A DNA stretch of 8,142 bases from a bacterium (GCA_024224995.1 JAAENB010000416.1:1-8142), one strand, 5' to 3'; positions 1-6,273 are shown, numbered from the stretch's first letter. A program made the numbers and translations. Notes: a model not told the origin generated them from the letters alone.

Positions 1-831
1 ATTGAAATAGAATATAACGACTCACTAAAGAGCCTGGAAGCTCTTTCCGGAGTTACTTCCCTGGAGAACAGGCTCAGTATTTACCGGAACACGGCTTTGG
101 AGAACCTGGATGGGCTCCATAATCTTTCTGCCACGGGCGGCAAGGTAAATATCAACGATAATGATTTACTGGAGTCCCTGGCCGCGTTAAGTTCTCTCAG
201 GTCTGTTGGCGACCTGTCTATTGTTGGCAATGATGTCCTTTCAAGCCTCTCCGGTCTTGAGAACATTAATACTATTGATGATGCTCTGTATATTTATCAA
301 AATAATTCTCTTTCGAACCTTGAAGGACTGGGCGGGCTTACTGCTGTTGCCGGGAATGTTACTATACGGAAAACTTCCCTGCTTTCCTTGCGGGGATTGG
401 GAAACCTTGAATCAATCGGCGGGTACCTGAAAATATATGACAACCCGGTTCTCACCGATACTTCGGGATTCCATAAACTGAATTCCCTTGAGCAATATCT
501 TTATATTTATAATAATGATGCTCTACAGCATTTTACGGGATTTGAGAACCTTACCGTGCTGGGCGGGAAACTTACCATCTTCGGGAATCCTTTGCTGGAA
601 ACTGTTGAGCTGAATAATCTTGTATCTATAGAAAGCGCTCTTCAGATTGCAAGCAACCCCGTACTCACCAATCCCGGGCTGGCAAAACTCTCCTTCGTAG
701 AAACTGCTTTTACGATTACCGCTAACTCGGAGCTTTGTTCCACCACAGCTGAAGCTCTTAAAACGCAGGTTGCCGACGCCGGAGGCATTGGAGGAACCAT
801 TGATGTTTCCGGGAATAAAGAATGCCTGTAG
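1..831 (+). CDS. Leucine-rich-repeat surface protein, 5' end cut by window
   Basis: The frame is open from base 1 to the TAG at 829-831, giving 276 visible residues; the true start lies outside the window. The sequence is made of about ten LRR units of 23-24 residues with the pattern LxxLxGLxNLxxIGxxLxIxxN, which resembles Receptor-L-domain/BspA-like LRRs of bacterial surface proteins. It ends in a capping segment with two cysteines (NSELC near the start, GNKEC at the end), probably a disulfide-closed cap. Such proteins usually mediate adhesion or surface contacts; the ligand cannot be told from sequence. The stop is 17 bp before the start of the next LRR gene, whose last 277 codons align with this gene almost end to end. 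Relative to that paralogue it differs by single-codon gains or losses, for example ETVELNN against ETVEGLNN, and never by a frameshift, so both copies appear to be under selection. By analogy the missing N-terminus should carry a signal peptide, but this is inference. Confidence 0.9.
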   Translation: MEIEYNDSLKSLEALSGVTSLENRLSIYRNTALENLDGLHNLSATGGKVNINDNDLLESLAALSSLRSVGDLSIVGNDVLSSLSGLENINTIDDALYIYQNNSLSNLEGLGGLTAVAGNVTIRKTSLLSLRGLGNLESIGGYLKIYDNPVLTDTSGFHKLNSLEQYLYIYNNDALQHFTGFENLTVLGGKLTIFGNPLLETVELNNLVSIESALQIASNPVLTNPGLAKLSFVETAFTITANSELCSTTAEALKTQVADAGGIGGTIDVSGNKECL

Positions 832-838
832 GTTTTTT

Positions 839-851
839 GGGAGGAATTATG
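839..851 (+). promoter_or_regulatory. Ribosome binding site that fixes the start of the second LRR gene
   Basis: GGGAGG at 839-844 sits 4 nt before ATG 849. An in-frame ATG at 822 lies inside the end of the preceding gene and lacks such a site. Starting at 822 would also add nine residues, including two glycines, in front of the signal peptide. ATG 849 is therefore preferred. Confidence 0.85.
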
Positions 852-2738
852 GAAAATATATTCGGCCGATTTACTCTTTGTTTTATAGTGCTTCAGCTTT
901 GTTTTTTTTCCTGTTTTTTTTCCTGTTCGAATATTGTCGGTGATGGAAGTAAAAGCTCAGAGGGCGATATTCTTTCTTTTTCCGTTCCCTGGCAGGTGGG
1001 GGAAACAACTATCGATCCCCGTGATTGTGTTATAACCGTTACGGCGGGTGATGAGCTTAACCTGGCACAGGTTAAGCCATTGATAGAGATATCACCGGGA
1101 GCGCAAATTTCTCCTGCTTCCGGCGAGGAGAGAGATTTTAGTCTGGGGCCGGTTCCTTATTTTGTTACTGCTAAAAACGGCAGTAAACAGGTATGGGAAG
1201 TTGTTGTTAAAACCCGGCCCGTTATGGGGACAGAGATAAGGGAATTTGCTTTTTACACCGCTTCTAATGACCGGCTAATAACGGATATTAAAGGGACAAT
1301 TAATGAAGAAAGTCATACCATAACGGTGAAACTTCCCTATGACAGCCCTGTTACGGGACTGGTTCCCTCCTTTGTTGTTACCGGTGAGTGGGTCCGGGTA
1401 AAAGGAGAAATCCAGCAAAGCGCTGAAACCGTGGTTGATTTTGATGAGCCCGTGACCTACCGGGTAATTGCGGGAAACAATAAAACACAGGATTACATAG
1501 TCACGGTAACAAACGGCTGTGCCTGCCCTGAACGTATCCGCAAAGGGAATTATACCATAAGGACTCAGGAAGATATTTCTGCTTTTGCCGGGTATACTTC
1601 CATAACCGGGAATATTGCGGTAGATGGGAATTATTCAAATAAGATTACAAGCTTCGAAAAATTAAAGTGTCTTACTTCAATAGGCGGATGCCTGGAGGTC
1701 CGTCATACCAATGGACTGGTTACTCTTGAAGGCTTTAATAACCTTGTATCTATTGGCGTTGAATTGCTGGTAGATGGTAATGCTGCTCTGGAGAGCCTGG
1801 AAGCTTTTTCCGGGATTACTTTCGTAAAGAGCCTCTCTGTATCGGGGAACCCGCTTTTGAAGAATCTGGATGGATTTCATAATATAACTACCGCTGCAGT
1901 TTCGGTAAATATAGCTGATAACAACTCATTGATGAACCTGGAAGCTCTTTCCGGGATGACTTCCGTAGGCAGACTCTCCGTTCACCGGAACCGGGAATTG
2001 AAGAACCTCGATGGTCTTCATAATATAACCGGCTCCGCCGATATGGTAAATATCAACGATAATGATTCTCTTGAGACCCTGGCAGGGTTACGCTCTCTCT
2101 CCACTGTTGGCGGAGACCTGAGTATTATTGATAATGATGCTCTTACAAGCCTGGCGGGCCTTGAGAATCTTGATACTATTGGTGATGACCTGTCTATTAT
2201 GGGAAATGATTTTCTTTCAAACCTTAAAGGACTGAGCGGACTTACCACTGTTACCGGGAGTGTTGCTATACGTAATACGTCCCTGGTCTCCCTACAGGGG
2301 ATGGGAAACCTTGAATCAATAGGAGAGTACTTAACAATAGAAGAAAATTCAGCTCTTACTGATACCTCAGGGTTCAATAAACTTAATTCCCTTGAGCAAT
2401 ATCTTTATATATATAATAATAAGACTCTACAGCATTTTACGGGATTTGAGAACCTTATCGTGCTGGGCGGGAAACTTATCATCTACGGAAATGCTGCACT
2501 GGAAACTGTTGAAGGGCTGAATAACCTGGTATCTATAGAAAAAGCTCTTCAGATTGCAAGCAACCCCATGCTTACCGATCCCGGGCTGGCAAAACTCTCC
2601 TTTGTGGAAACTACTTTTAAAATCACCGGGAACTCGGAGCTCTGTACGGCTGTCGCTGAAGGGCTGCAAAAGCAGGTTGCTGACGCCGGCGGTATTGGAG
2701 GAGCCATTGATATTTCAGGGAATAAAGAATGTCCGTAG
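849..2738 (+). CDS. LRR lipoprotein with two N-terminal beta-sandwich domains
   Basis: 629 residues from ATG 849. Residues 1-26 form a hydrophobic signal peptide ending in repeated F-F-S-C lipobox-like motifs, with candidate lipidated cysteines C22 or C26 (C18 is less likely). Residues about 41-121 and 129-221 are two Ig/cadherin-like modules of the type common in Bacteroidetes and spirochaete surface proteins (DUF5018-like), each ending in a Y/W-x-V-x-V strand (WEVVVK, YIVTVT). From about 230 to 610 there are some 14 LRR units of 23-24 residues with LxxLxGLxNLxxIGxxLxI spacing, then a cysteine-bracketed C-terminal cap (ELC...GNKEC). The overall plan is membrane anchor, rigid stalk and LRR binding domain, which fits a surface-exposed ligand-binding or adhesive protein. 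It follows the other LRR gene by 17 bp and is probably cotranscribed. Third codon positions favour T (GTT, CTT, TCT), unlike the next gene. The ligand is unknown. Confidence 0.93.
   Translation: MENIFGRFTLCFIVLQLCFFSCFFSCSNIVGDGSKSSEGDILSFSVPWQVGETTIDPRDCVITVTAGDELNLAQVKPLIEISPGAQISPASGEERDFSLGPVPYFVTAKNGSKQVWEVVVKTRPVMGTEIREFAFYTASNDRLITDIKGTINEESHTITVKLPYDSPVTGLVPSFVVTGEWVRVKGEIQQSAETVVDFDEPVTYRVIAGNNKTQDYIVTVTNGCACPERIRKGNYTIRTQEDISAFAGYTSITGNIAVDGNYSNKITSFEKLKCLTSIGGCLEVRHTNGLVTLEGFNNLVSIGVELLVDGNAALESLEAFSGITFVKSLSVSGNPLLKNLDGFHNITTAAVSVNIADNNSLMNLEALSGMTSVGRLSVHRNRELKNLDGLHNITGSADMVNINDNDSLETLAGLRSLSTVGGDLSIIDNDALTSLAGLENLDTIGDDLSIMGNDFLSNLKGLSGLTTVTGSVAIRNTSLVSLQGMGNLESIGEYLTIEENSALTDTSGFNKLNSLEQYLYIYNNKTLQHFTGFENLIVLGGKLIIYGNAALETVEGLNNLVSIEKALQIASNPMLTDPGLAKLSFVETTFKITGNSELCTAVAEGLQKQVADAGGIGGAIDISGNKECP
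900..923 (+). repeat. Perfect 12-bp tandem repeat with two T8 tracts in the lipoprotein signal peptide
   Basis: TGTTTTTTTTCC occurs twice head to tail (900-911 and 912-923) and a third partial unit begins TGTT. Each unit is in frame and encodes C-F-F-S, so the lipobox is duplicated. Each unit contains a run of eight T, and a one-base change in either run would truncate the protein soon after the signal peptide. Confidence 0.95.
1905..2738 (+). repeat. Second copy of a gene-scale direct repeat (first copy 1-831)
   Basis: The segment aligns with 1-831 along its whole length, differing by a few whole-codon indels. Similarity is highest around 2380-2490 against 476-590, where long stretches are nearly identical (shared protein segment LNSLEQYLYIYNN). 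This indicates tandem gene duplication, possibly with later gene conversion, and is a likely site for homologous recombination between the two genes. Confidence 0.85.
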
Positions 2739-2761
2739 TCGTTTGATTTAATTGGTACGTG

Positions 2762-2849
2762 GGCTTGTTTCCGAAGATGTTCCGGCAAGGGTTTGGTTCT
2801 GAGAGACGTTGCACTGCAACGTCTCTGAAACCAAACCCCGGGCAAAATC
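2762..2849 (+). repeat. Dispersed repeat, copy A, with a 22-bp hairpin
   Basis: In the intergenic gap after the LRR genes, an inner perfect 12-bp stem (AGAGACGTTGCA at 2802-2813 with 2815-2826, one-base loop) is extended by an outer 10-bp stem (2789-2798 with 2829-2838) across a 3/2-nt bulge. The left part (2762-2823) recurs as copy B at 6412-6478. Its two ends, GTTTCCGAAGATGTTCCGG and AAACCCCGGGCAAAAT, recur inverted as copy C at 6551-6625. The hairpin could stop or protect the LRR transcript, but there is no T run, so it is not called a terminator. Confidence 0.8.
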
Positions 2850-2903
2850 CCCTCGCCGGGTCCGCAGCTCTTCAGAAGGAGTCCCGGTACCGGTAAAAAT
2901 ATA

Positions 2904-2933
2904 TTGGACAGGGAACAGAGCTACTGGTAGATA
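2904..2933 (+). promoter_or_regulatory. Weak sigma-70-like promoter candidate before the Gate-domain gene
   Basis: TTGGAC at 2904-2909 is followed after 18 bp by TAGATA at 2928-2933, with a TG just upstream of the -10 (TGGTAGATA, extended -10 style). The -10 is poor (3 of 6), so this is only a candidate. A start here would give a leader of roughly 35-40 nt. Confidence 0.25.
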
Positions 2934-2976
2934 TGACATATACGGCTCCCCATAGAAGAGGGTGTGATAAGAAACC

Positions 2977-3915
2977 ATGCAAGAAGTCCTGTTCTCAACG
3001 CTGAAATATATGCTCTCCATAGTACCCGCGGTGGCCGGGGGAATATTCATAATGAATATTCTGCAAAAACGGGGAATTTTATATAAACTGTCACGCCCGG
3101 CGCGGCCCCTGGTGCGGTTTGGCCATCTCAGTGAGCCCTTAAGCGTAACATTTATAACGGCATTCGGATCGCCTTCGGCAGCAAGCGGAATGCTGAGAAA
3201 CCTTTACGATAGCGGGAGCATTGAAAAAAGAGAACTGGTAATAGGGGTGCTGGTGAACGCCTTTCCCGTAATGGTAATGGAAGCCCGGTTTATGCTGCCC
3301 GTAATGATATCGTTCCTGGGGCATGTAGGGCTATTGATCTTTTTTATTCTCCTGGTATTCAGGTTAGTCCAGACCCTTATAGTTCTGCTAATAAGCAGGA
3401 TCCTTCTTGAAGAGAAGACCTATACCGGCAAGAGGGGGGGAGAAGAAACGGAGCCCTTAAAAGGGAAGGAACTGCTGCGGGAAAGTCTCAGAGGAACGGT
3501 TCCTACGCTAAGGAGGATAATTTTAATATCCGTACCCGTATCCCTGGTAACCTTTACCCTGCTGCATTACGGAATATTTATAACATTGTCTCATAAAATA
3601 CAGGATCTCTCAAAGGTACTGCCCGTACCCCTGGAAGGGATGAGCGTTATCGCGGCCTATTTTGGCCATTACGTGGCAGGGTATACAGTGGCAGGGAATA
3701 TTCTTTCCGAAAATATACTGAGCGTAAAAGAAATAACTATCACAATCCTCACGGCAAAGGTATTGTCGAGTTTTGTATTTACCCTGCGTCATTCTATCCC
3801 CTATTATATAGGAATTTTCGGCTCAAAAACAGGCTTGCAGATAATGAGTTTGTCTCTGACACTGAGAAACCTGGTAACAGTGTCGGGCATTTTTGTATTA
3901 TATTATTTATGGTAA
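2977..3915 (+). CDS. Nucleoside-recognition (Gate) domain integral membrane protein
   Basis: 312 residues, very hydrophobic. Likely membrane segments are near residues 8-29, 88-104, 107-140 (probably two), 180-204, 222-245, 252-270 and 288-310. A charged cytoplasmic-type loop lies at about 142-178. The motifs FGSPSAASGML (63-73), LPxPLxGMSVIAAYFGH (215-231) and RHSIPYYIGIFGSKTG (271-286) resemble the family of roughly 300-residue membrane proteins annotated as nucleoside recognition domain proteins in methanogens and some bacteria. That family is related to the gate domains of nucleoside and ferrous-iron transporters. The substrate is not known, so transport of nucleosides is not claimed. The start ATG follows an in-frame stop at 2968; GAGGG at 2958-2962 is rather far upstream (14 nt). 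Codon choice is rich in GTA, ATA and CCC, in contrast to the LRR genes. No terminator is visible in the 67 nt before the next gene, so cotranscription is possible. Confidence 0.75.
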   Translation: MQEVLFSTLKYMLSIVPAVAGGIFIMNILQKRGILYKLSRPARPLVRFGHLSEPLSVTFITAFGSPSAASGMLRNLYDSGSIEKRELVIGVLVNAFPVMVMEARFMLPVMISFLGHVGLLIFFILLVFRLVQTLIVLLISRILLEEKTYTGKRGGEETEPLKGKELLRESLRGTVPTLRRIILISVPVSLVTFTLLHYGIFITLSHKIQDLSKVLPVPLEGMSVIAAYFGHYVAGYTVAGNILSENILSVKEITITILTAKVLSSFVFTLRHSIPYYIGIFGSKTGLQIMSLSLTLRNLVTVSGIFVLYYLW

Positions 3916-3982
3916 TCCCCTTAAAAAATGATTGAAAAATAGCCCATAACCAGGAAAATAGTAATTATAATAGAGGCAGTTT

Positions 3983-4960
3983 ATGACCGAACACGAAGAA
4001 ATTGAAAAAAAAGTAGAATTATTGCGGAATGTGGATGTTTTTTCCCGGCTGCGTGAATACGAACTGGATGTTATTGCCCGGTATAGTTCATATCTGGGAG
4101 TAAAACGGGGAGACGCGGTTTTTTCTCCGGGGGACCGTGCCCGGGGCCTGTTTGTTGTTGAAAAAGGCCGCATAGGTATAGTGGGAATTCGGGATGATGA
4201 ACATGTGGAATTGGCCCGGATTATCGCGGGAGAGTCTTTTGGGGAGCTCGACTTTCTTGGAGACTCGCTCCGGACAGCCGGCGCGTTCGCAGAGGAAAAT
4301 TCCCTGCTCCTGGTTTTTCCCGGAAATGATATAACAGCCCGGGATATCATCGAAAATCATCCGCAGATTGGCGTGCTCTGGCTTCATCGGCTCATGGCCA
4401 TAATAACGGACAGGGCAATCCAGGTAAACAGTATGCTTGAAGAAAAGACCGAATGGGTCGATAAACTTCGCCGCAGGCTCCATACCGATAAATTAACGGG
4501 ACTTTTTAACCAGATCTATTTACAGGAAGAAATGAGCCCCTCCCTCACACTCAACGAGCAGGAAACCGCTCTTATTATGATAAAGCCCGATAGTTTTAAG
4601 GCAATTAATGATACCTACGGACACGAGGCAGGAGACCAGATCTTAAAACTGATGGGCATATTTTTGCAGGCATCCCTGGAAGAGGATGATGTGGCAATAC
4701 GCTATCATGGGGATGAATTTGCCGCGCTTATTCGGGGCGCGGGCAGGGACAGGGCGCTTAAAACCGCTGAAGAGATCAGGGAAAATTTTTATGATATAGA
4801 TATAAAGGGAATATTAGGCGCCGATGATATAATACTGGAACTCAGTATTGGAATAGCCCTGTATCCCGAAGAGTCACCAAACGGAACATCGCTCATAGGT
4901 ACGGCCTACCAAAAGATGTATGAGGCCAGGGACAGCGGTGGGAACAGGATTTTGATATAA
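3983..4960 (+). CDS. cNMP-binding domain plus degenerate GGDEF domain protein
   Basis: 325 residues, soluble. Residues about 15-115 form a cyclic-nucleotide-binding (CRP/FNR-type) beta-roll. Its phosphate-binding cassette is recognisable (FGEL at 86-89, Glu88, and Arg97 in LRTAG), so nucleotide binding is plausible. A helical linker spans about 125-165, and a GGDEF domain runs from DKLTGLFN (169) to the end. The cyclase site is altered. The signature is HGDEF (242-246), and the residue matching the first metal-binding Asp of the DxD strand (PleD D327) is Lys201. The guanine-contact residues Asn209 and Asp218 remain. The I-site Arg is Glu233, so no RxxD. This predicts a weak or inactive cyclase that could act as a GTP sensor or regulatory partner. 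The start is supported by GAGG at 3973-3976, 6 nt upstream. It is followed 18 nt later by a gene of the same architecture, probably in one transcript. Confidence 0.9.
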   Translation: MTEHEEIEKKVELLRNVDVFSRLREYELDVIARYSSYLGVKRGDAVFSPGDRARGLFVVEKGRIGIVGIRDDEHVELARIIAGESFGELDFLGDSLRTAGAFAEENSLLLVFPGNDITARDIIENHPQIGVLWLHRLMAIITDRAIQVNSMLEEKTEWVDKLRRRLHTDKLTGLFNQIYLQEEMSPSLTLNEQETALIMIKPDSFKAINDTYGHEAGDQILKLMGIFLQASLEEDDVAIRYHGDEFAALIRGAGRDRALKTAEEIRENFYDIDIKGILGADDIILELSIGIALYPEESPNGTSLIGTAYQKMYEARDSGGNRILI

Positions 4961-4978
4961 GCGGGAGCAGTACAATAG

Positions 4979-5953
4979 ATGAGATTCAAACTAAATGAAA
5001 TAGAGTTATTTTCTGATTTTTCCGATGATGATGTACCAATTCTTGCTGATTTTTTCAGACCATTGACACTTATTAGCAATGAAAAACCCCGGAGAGAGCC
5101 CGGCAGGAACCGTGAATTGTTTATTATACTGTCGGGACGGGTGGAAAGGACCATAGCTTTTAAAAGCGGTTCCGAAAGAAAAAAGAAAAAACTTGGTCCC
5201 GGAGATTTTACCGGAGTTTTGTCTCTTTTTTCAGCGGAAGAATGCTACGAAAGTTTTCATGCAATTGAACGGACACAACTCCTTTCCATAGATGAGCCTT
5301 CACTGACAAGGCTTATAGATCAATATCCCCATATTGCGGGGAAATTTTTTCTAAAACTGCTCACGCTAACCATCCAGGGACTCAGGGACTCGAACAGGTT
5401 TTTAGCGGATATGGTTCAATGGGGAGACAAAGCCAGGAAAAGGACCATCACCGATGAACTGACCGGAGTATATAACCGCCGGTTTCTGGATGACGCGCTG
5501 CCCGGACATTTTGCAACGGCAAAAAAAGGCGGATATCCTCTCTGTTTCCTCATGATAGATCTGGATAATTTCAGGGATATCAATGAAGTGAATGGAATGG
5601 AGGCAGGGAACAGCATTTTAAAAGATGTTGTTGTCCAGTTCCAGCAGCTTTTCAGAGAGAAAGATATCATTGTCCGGTATGGCGGAGATGAATTTACGAT
5701 TATTCTGCCGGAAACAACACTTAAAGAAGCATGGGAAATAGCCGAACGGGTCCGTGAAGCAGTAGAAAACCGCGATATGTCTAAACTTCTGGAAGATTAT
5801 ACCCATAAACTGACTACCAGCATTGGCCTTTCCGCTTTTCCGGAAACAGCTTCCACCCTGGATGAGCTAAAAGACCAGGCCGACTCCTCGCTTTATGCAG
5901 CGAAAGAAAAAGGCCGGAACATGGTAATTACTGCTGAACAGCTTAATGAGTAA
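4979..5953 (+). CDS. Diguanylate cyclase with N-terminal cNMP-binding-like domain
   Basis: 324 residues with the same layout as the preceding gene. The cNMP-like beta-roll spans residues about 8-110, followed by a helical linker (to about 155) and a GGDEF domain (156-318). GGDEF is canonical at 235-239, the metal Asp is Asp194 in DLDNF, and an inhibitory I-site RxxD is present at 226-229 (REKD), six residues before GGDEF as in PleD-type enzymes. It is therefore the likely c-di-GMP synthase of the pair. Two oddities stand out. The Asp that contacts guanine (PleD D344) is Asn211, and the usual GH of YGHxxGD is GM. In the N-terminal domain the phosphate-binding Glu and Arg are absent (GDFTGVLSLFSAEECYESF), so this domain probably does not bind a classical cyclic nucleotide. 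The start has GGGAG at 4963-4967, 11 nt upstream. It ends just before a bidirectional terminator. Confidence 0.9.
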   Translation: MRFKLNEIELFSDFSDDDVPILADFFRPLTLISNEKPRREPGRNRELFIILSGRVERTIAFKSGSERKKKKLGPGDFTGVLSLFSAEECYESFHAIERTQLLSIDEPSLTRLIDQYPHIAGKFFLKLLTLTIQGLRDSNRFLADMVQWGDKARKRTITDELTGVYNRRFLDDALPGHFATAKKGGYPLCFLMIDLDNFRDINEVNGMEAGNSILKDVVVQFQQLFREKDIIVRYGGDEFTIILPETTLKEAWEIAERVREAVENRDMSKLLEDYTHKLTTSIGLSAFPETASTLDELKDQADSSLYAAKEKGRNMVITAEQLNE

Positions 5954-5960
5954 AATTTTA

Positions 5961-6095
5961 AATAATAAAAAGGAGCGGCACAAGGCCGCTCCTTAATACG
6001 ATTATGAGGGCACCCAACCCATCCGCCCCTTGTGGGAAAGGCACCCAGCCAAAAACATTCGTTTTATTCGAATGCTATTGGGTAAATCGCTTATA
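5961..6095 (-). ncRNA. Candidate sigma-54-dependent small RNA (about 130 nt)
   Basis: The predicted transcript starts about 12 nt after the -12 element of the sigma-54 promoter at 6105-6122 (near 6095) and ends after the 5994-5970 hairpin and its T-rich tail. In transcript order it holds a 6-bp hairpin (CATTCG at 6074-6069 with CGAATG at 6061-6056), then a G-rich middle with two direct copies of GGyTGGGTGCC (6050-6040 and 6019-6009), and finally the terminator stem. The repeated motif could be a pairing seed or protein site, as duplicated motifs are in several regulatory RNAs, but no known RNA family was recognised. An 18-codon ATG frame (6058-6002) lacks a good ribosome binding site, so a non-coding role is preferred. 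The start site is inferred from promoter geometry only. Confidence 0.5.
5970..5994. terminator. Bidirectional intrinsic terminator
   Basis: A 10-bp perfect GC-rich stem (AAGGAGCGGC at 5970-5979 with 5985-5994) closes a 5-nt loop. On the + strand it follows the diguanylate cyclase gene by 16 nt, with only a short tail (TTAATACGATT). On the minus strand the stem runs into TTTTTATTATT, a stronger U-rich tail. It should therefore end both the + strand operon and the minus-strand small RNA proposed here. Confidence 0.85.
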
Positions 6096-6104
6096 CCTAT
6101 TATA

Positions 6105-6122
6105 ATGCAAGTTTCGTGCCAA
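6105..6122 (-). promoter_or_regulatory. Sigma-54 (RpoN) -24/-12 promoter
   Basis: Read on the minus strand the site is TTGGCACGAAACTTGCAT. It matches the RpoN consensus yTGGCACG-N4-TTGCw at every consensus position, with exactly ten bases between the GG and GC dinucleotides. It points away from the secreted-protein gene and toward the minus-strand terminator at 5994-5970, with no protein gene of useful length in between. Confidence 0.75.
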
Positions 6123-6130
6123 CTTATGGG

Positions 6131-6190
6131 AAATATTTAAAAAAGCATAAAAAAGTTTGAAAAGGGGTGAAAAGAGCAAAAAAAGAGAAA
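6131..6190. promoter_or_regulatory. Phased A-tracts, predicted curved DNA
   Basis: Seven A-runs have centres near 6132, 6141.5, 6151.5, 6161.5, 6171.5, 6181 and 6189, a spacing close to 10 bp. In-phase A-tracts curve DNA. The segment lies directly upstream of the minus-strand sigma-54 promoter, where bending normally brings a distant activator to RNA polymerase. Confidence 0.7.
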
Positions 6191-6204
6191 TATCCCGTGA
6201 AAGC

Positions 6205-6220
6205 GCGGTTACGCAACCGC
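6205..6220. repeat. Short GC-rich inverted repeat
   Basis: GCGGTT (6205-6210) and AACCGC (6215-6220) flank a 4-nt centre. It lies about 110-125 bp upstream of the predicted minus-strand start, a usual distance for an enhancer site, but nothing links it to a known binding protein. Confidence 0.4.
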
Positions 6221-6258
6221 CCATACCCCCATTCTACTACCGGCTTTTCCTGGCATAT

Positions 6259-6273
6259 TGTCGCTCCATGACA
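6259..6273. promoter_or_regulatory. Possible single operator TGTCG-N5-TGACA
   Basis: It differs by one base from the TGTCA-N5-TGACA units found doubled at 6311-6345 and lies 52 bp from the first of them, close to five helical turns. It may be an additional, weaker site for the same protein. It could also be chance. Confidence 0.35.

Noticed and set aside
1063..1077. TGGCAC-N5-AAGC resembling a sigma-54 promoter
   Set aside because: The -12 element is poor and it lies inside the LRR lipoprotein coding sequence, pointing into the gene.
2018..2377. 119-codon minus-strand frame within the LRR gene
   Set aside because: The periodic LRR codons keep the opposite frame open; there is no ribosome site and the peptide simply mirrors the repeat.
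1640..2700. CRISPR-like periodic repeats of about 70 bp
   Set aside because: The period is the 23-24-residue LRR unit in a continuous coding frame; units are diverged and there are no constant repeats with unique spacers.
2789..2838. Hairpin as an intrinsic terminator of the LRR operon
   Set aside because: No U-rich tail follows and the structure belongs to the dispersed repeat; it may still affect RNA 3' ends.
2427..3050. Minus-strand frames across the LRR 3' end and the following gap
   Set aside because: They are shadows of the LRR gene and of repeat copy A; similar peptides arise at copy B because the DNA repeat is shared, not because a protein is conserved.
3966..3971. TATAAT just before the first cNMP/GGDEF gene
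   Set aside because: No -35 at the right distance, and transcription from it would begin after the ribosome binding site.
6002..6058. 18-codon ATG reading frame inside the candidate small RNA (minus strand)
   Set aside because: No Shine-Dalgarno sequence before the ATG, the start is buried in a hairpin, and the peptide resembles nothing known. Kept only as a remark.
6078..6106. Plus-strand sigma-70 promoter (TTGGGT, 17 bp, TATAAT)
   Set aside because: The -10 is perfect but the -35 matches only 3 of 6 and no gene follows for 700 bp; the TATAAT overlaps the stronger minus-strand sigma-54 site.
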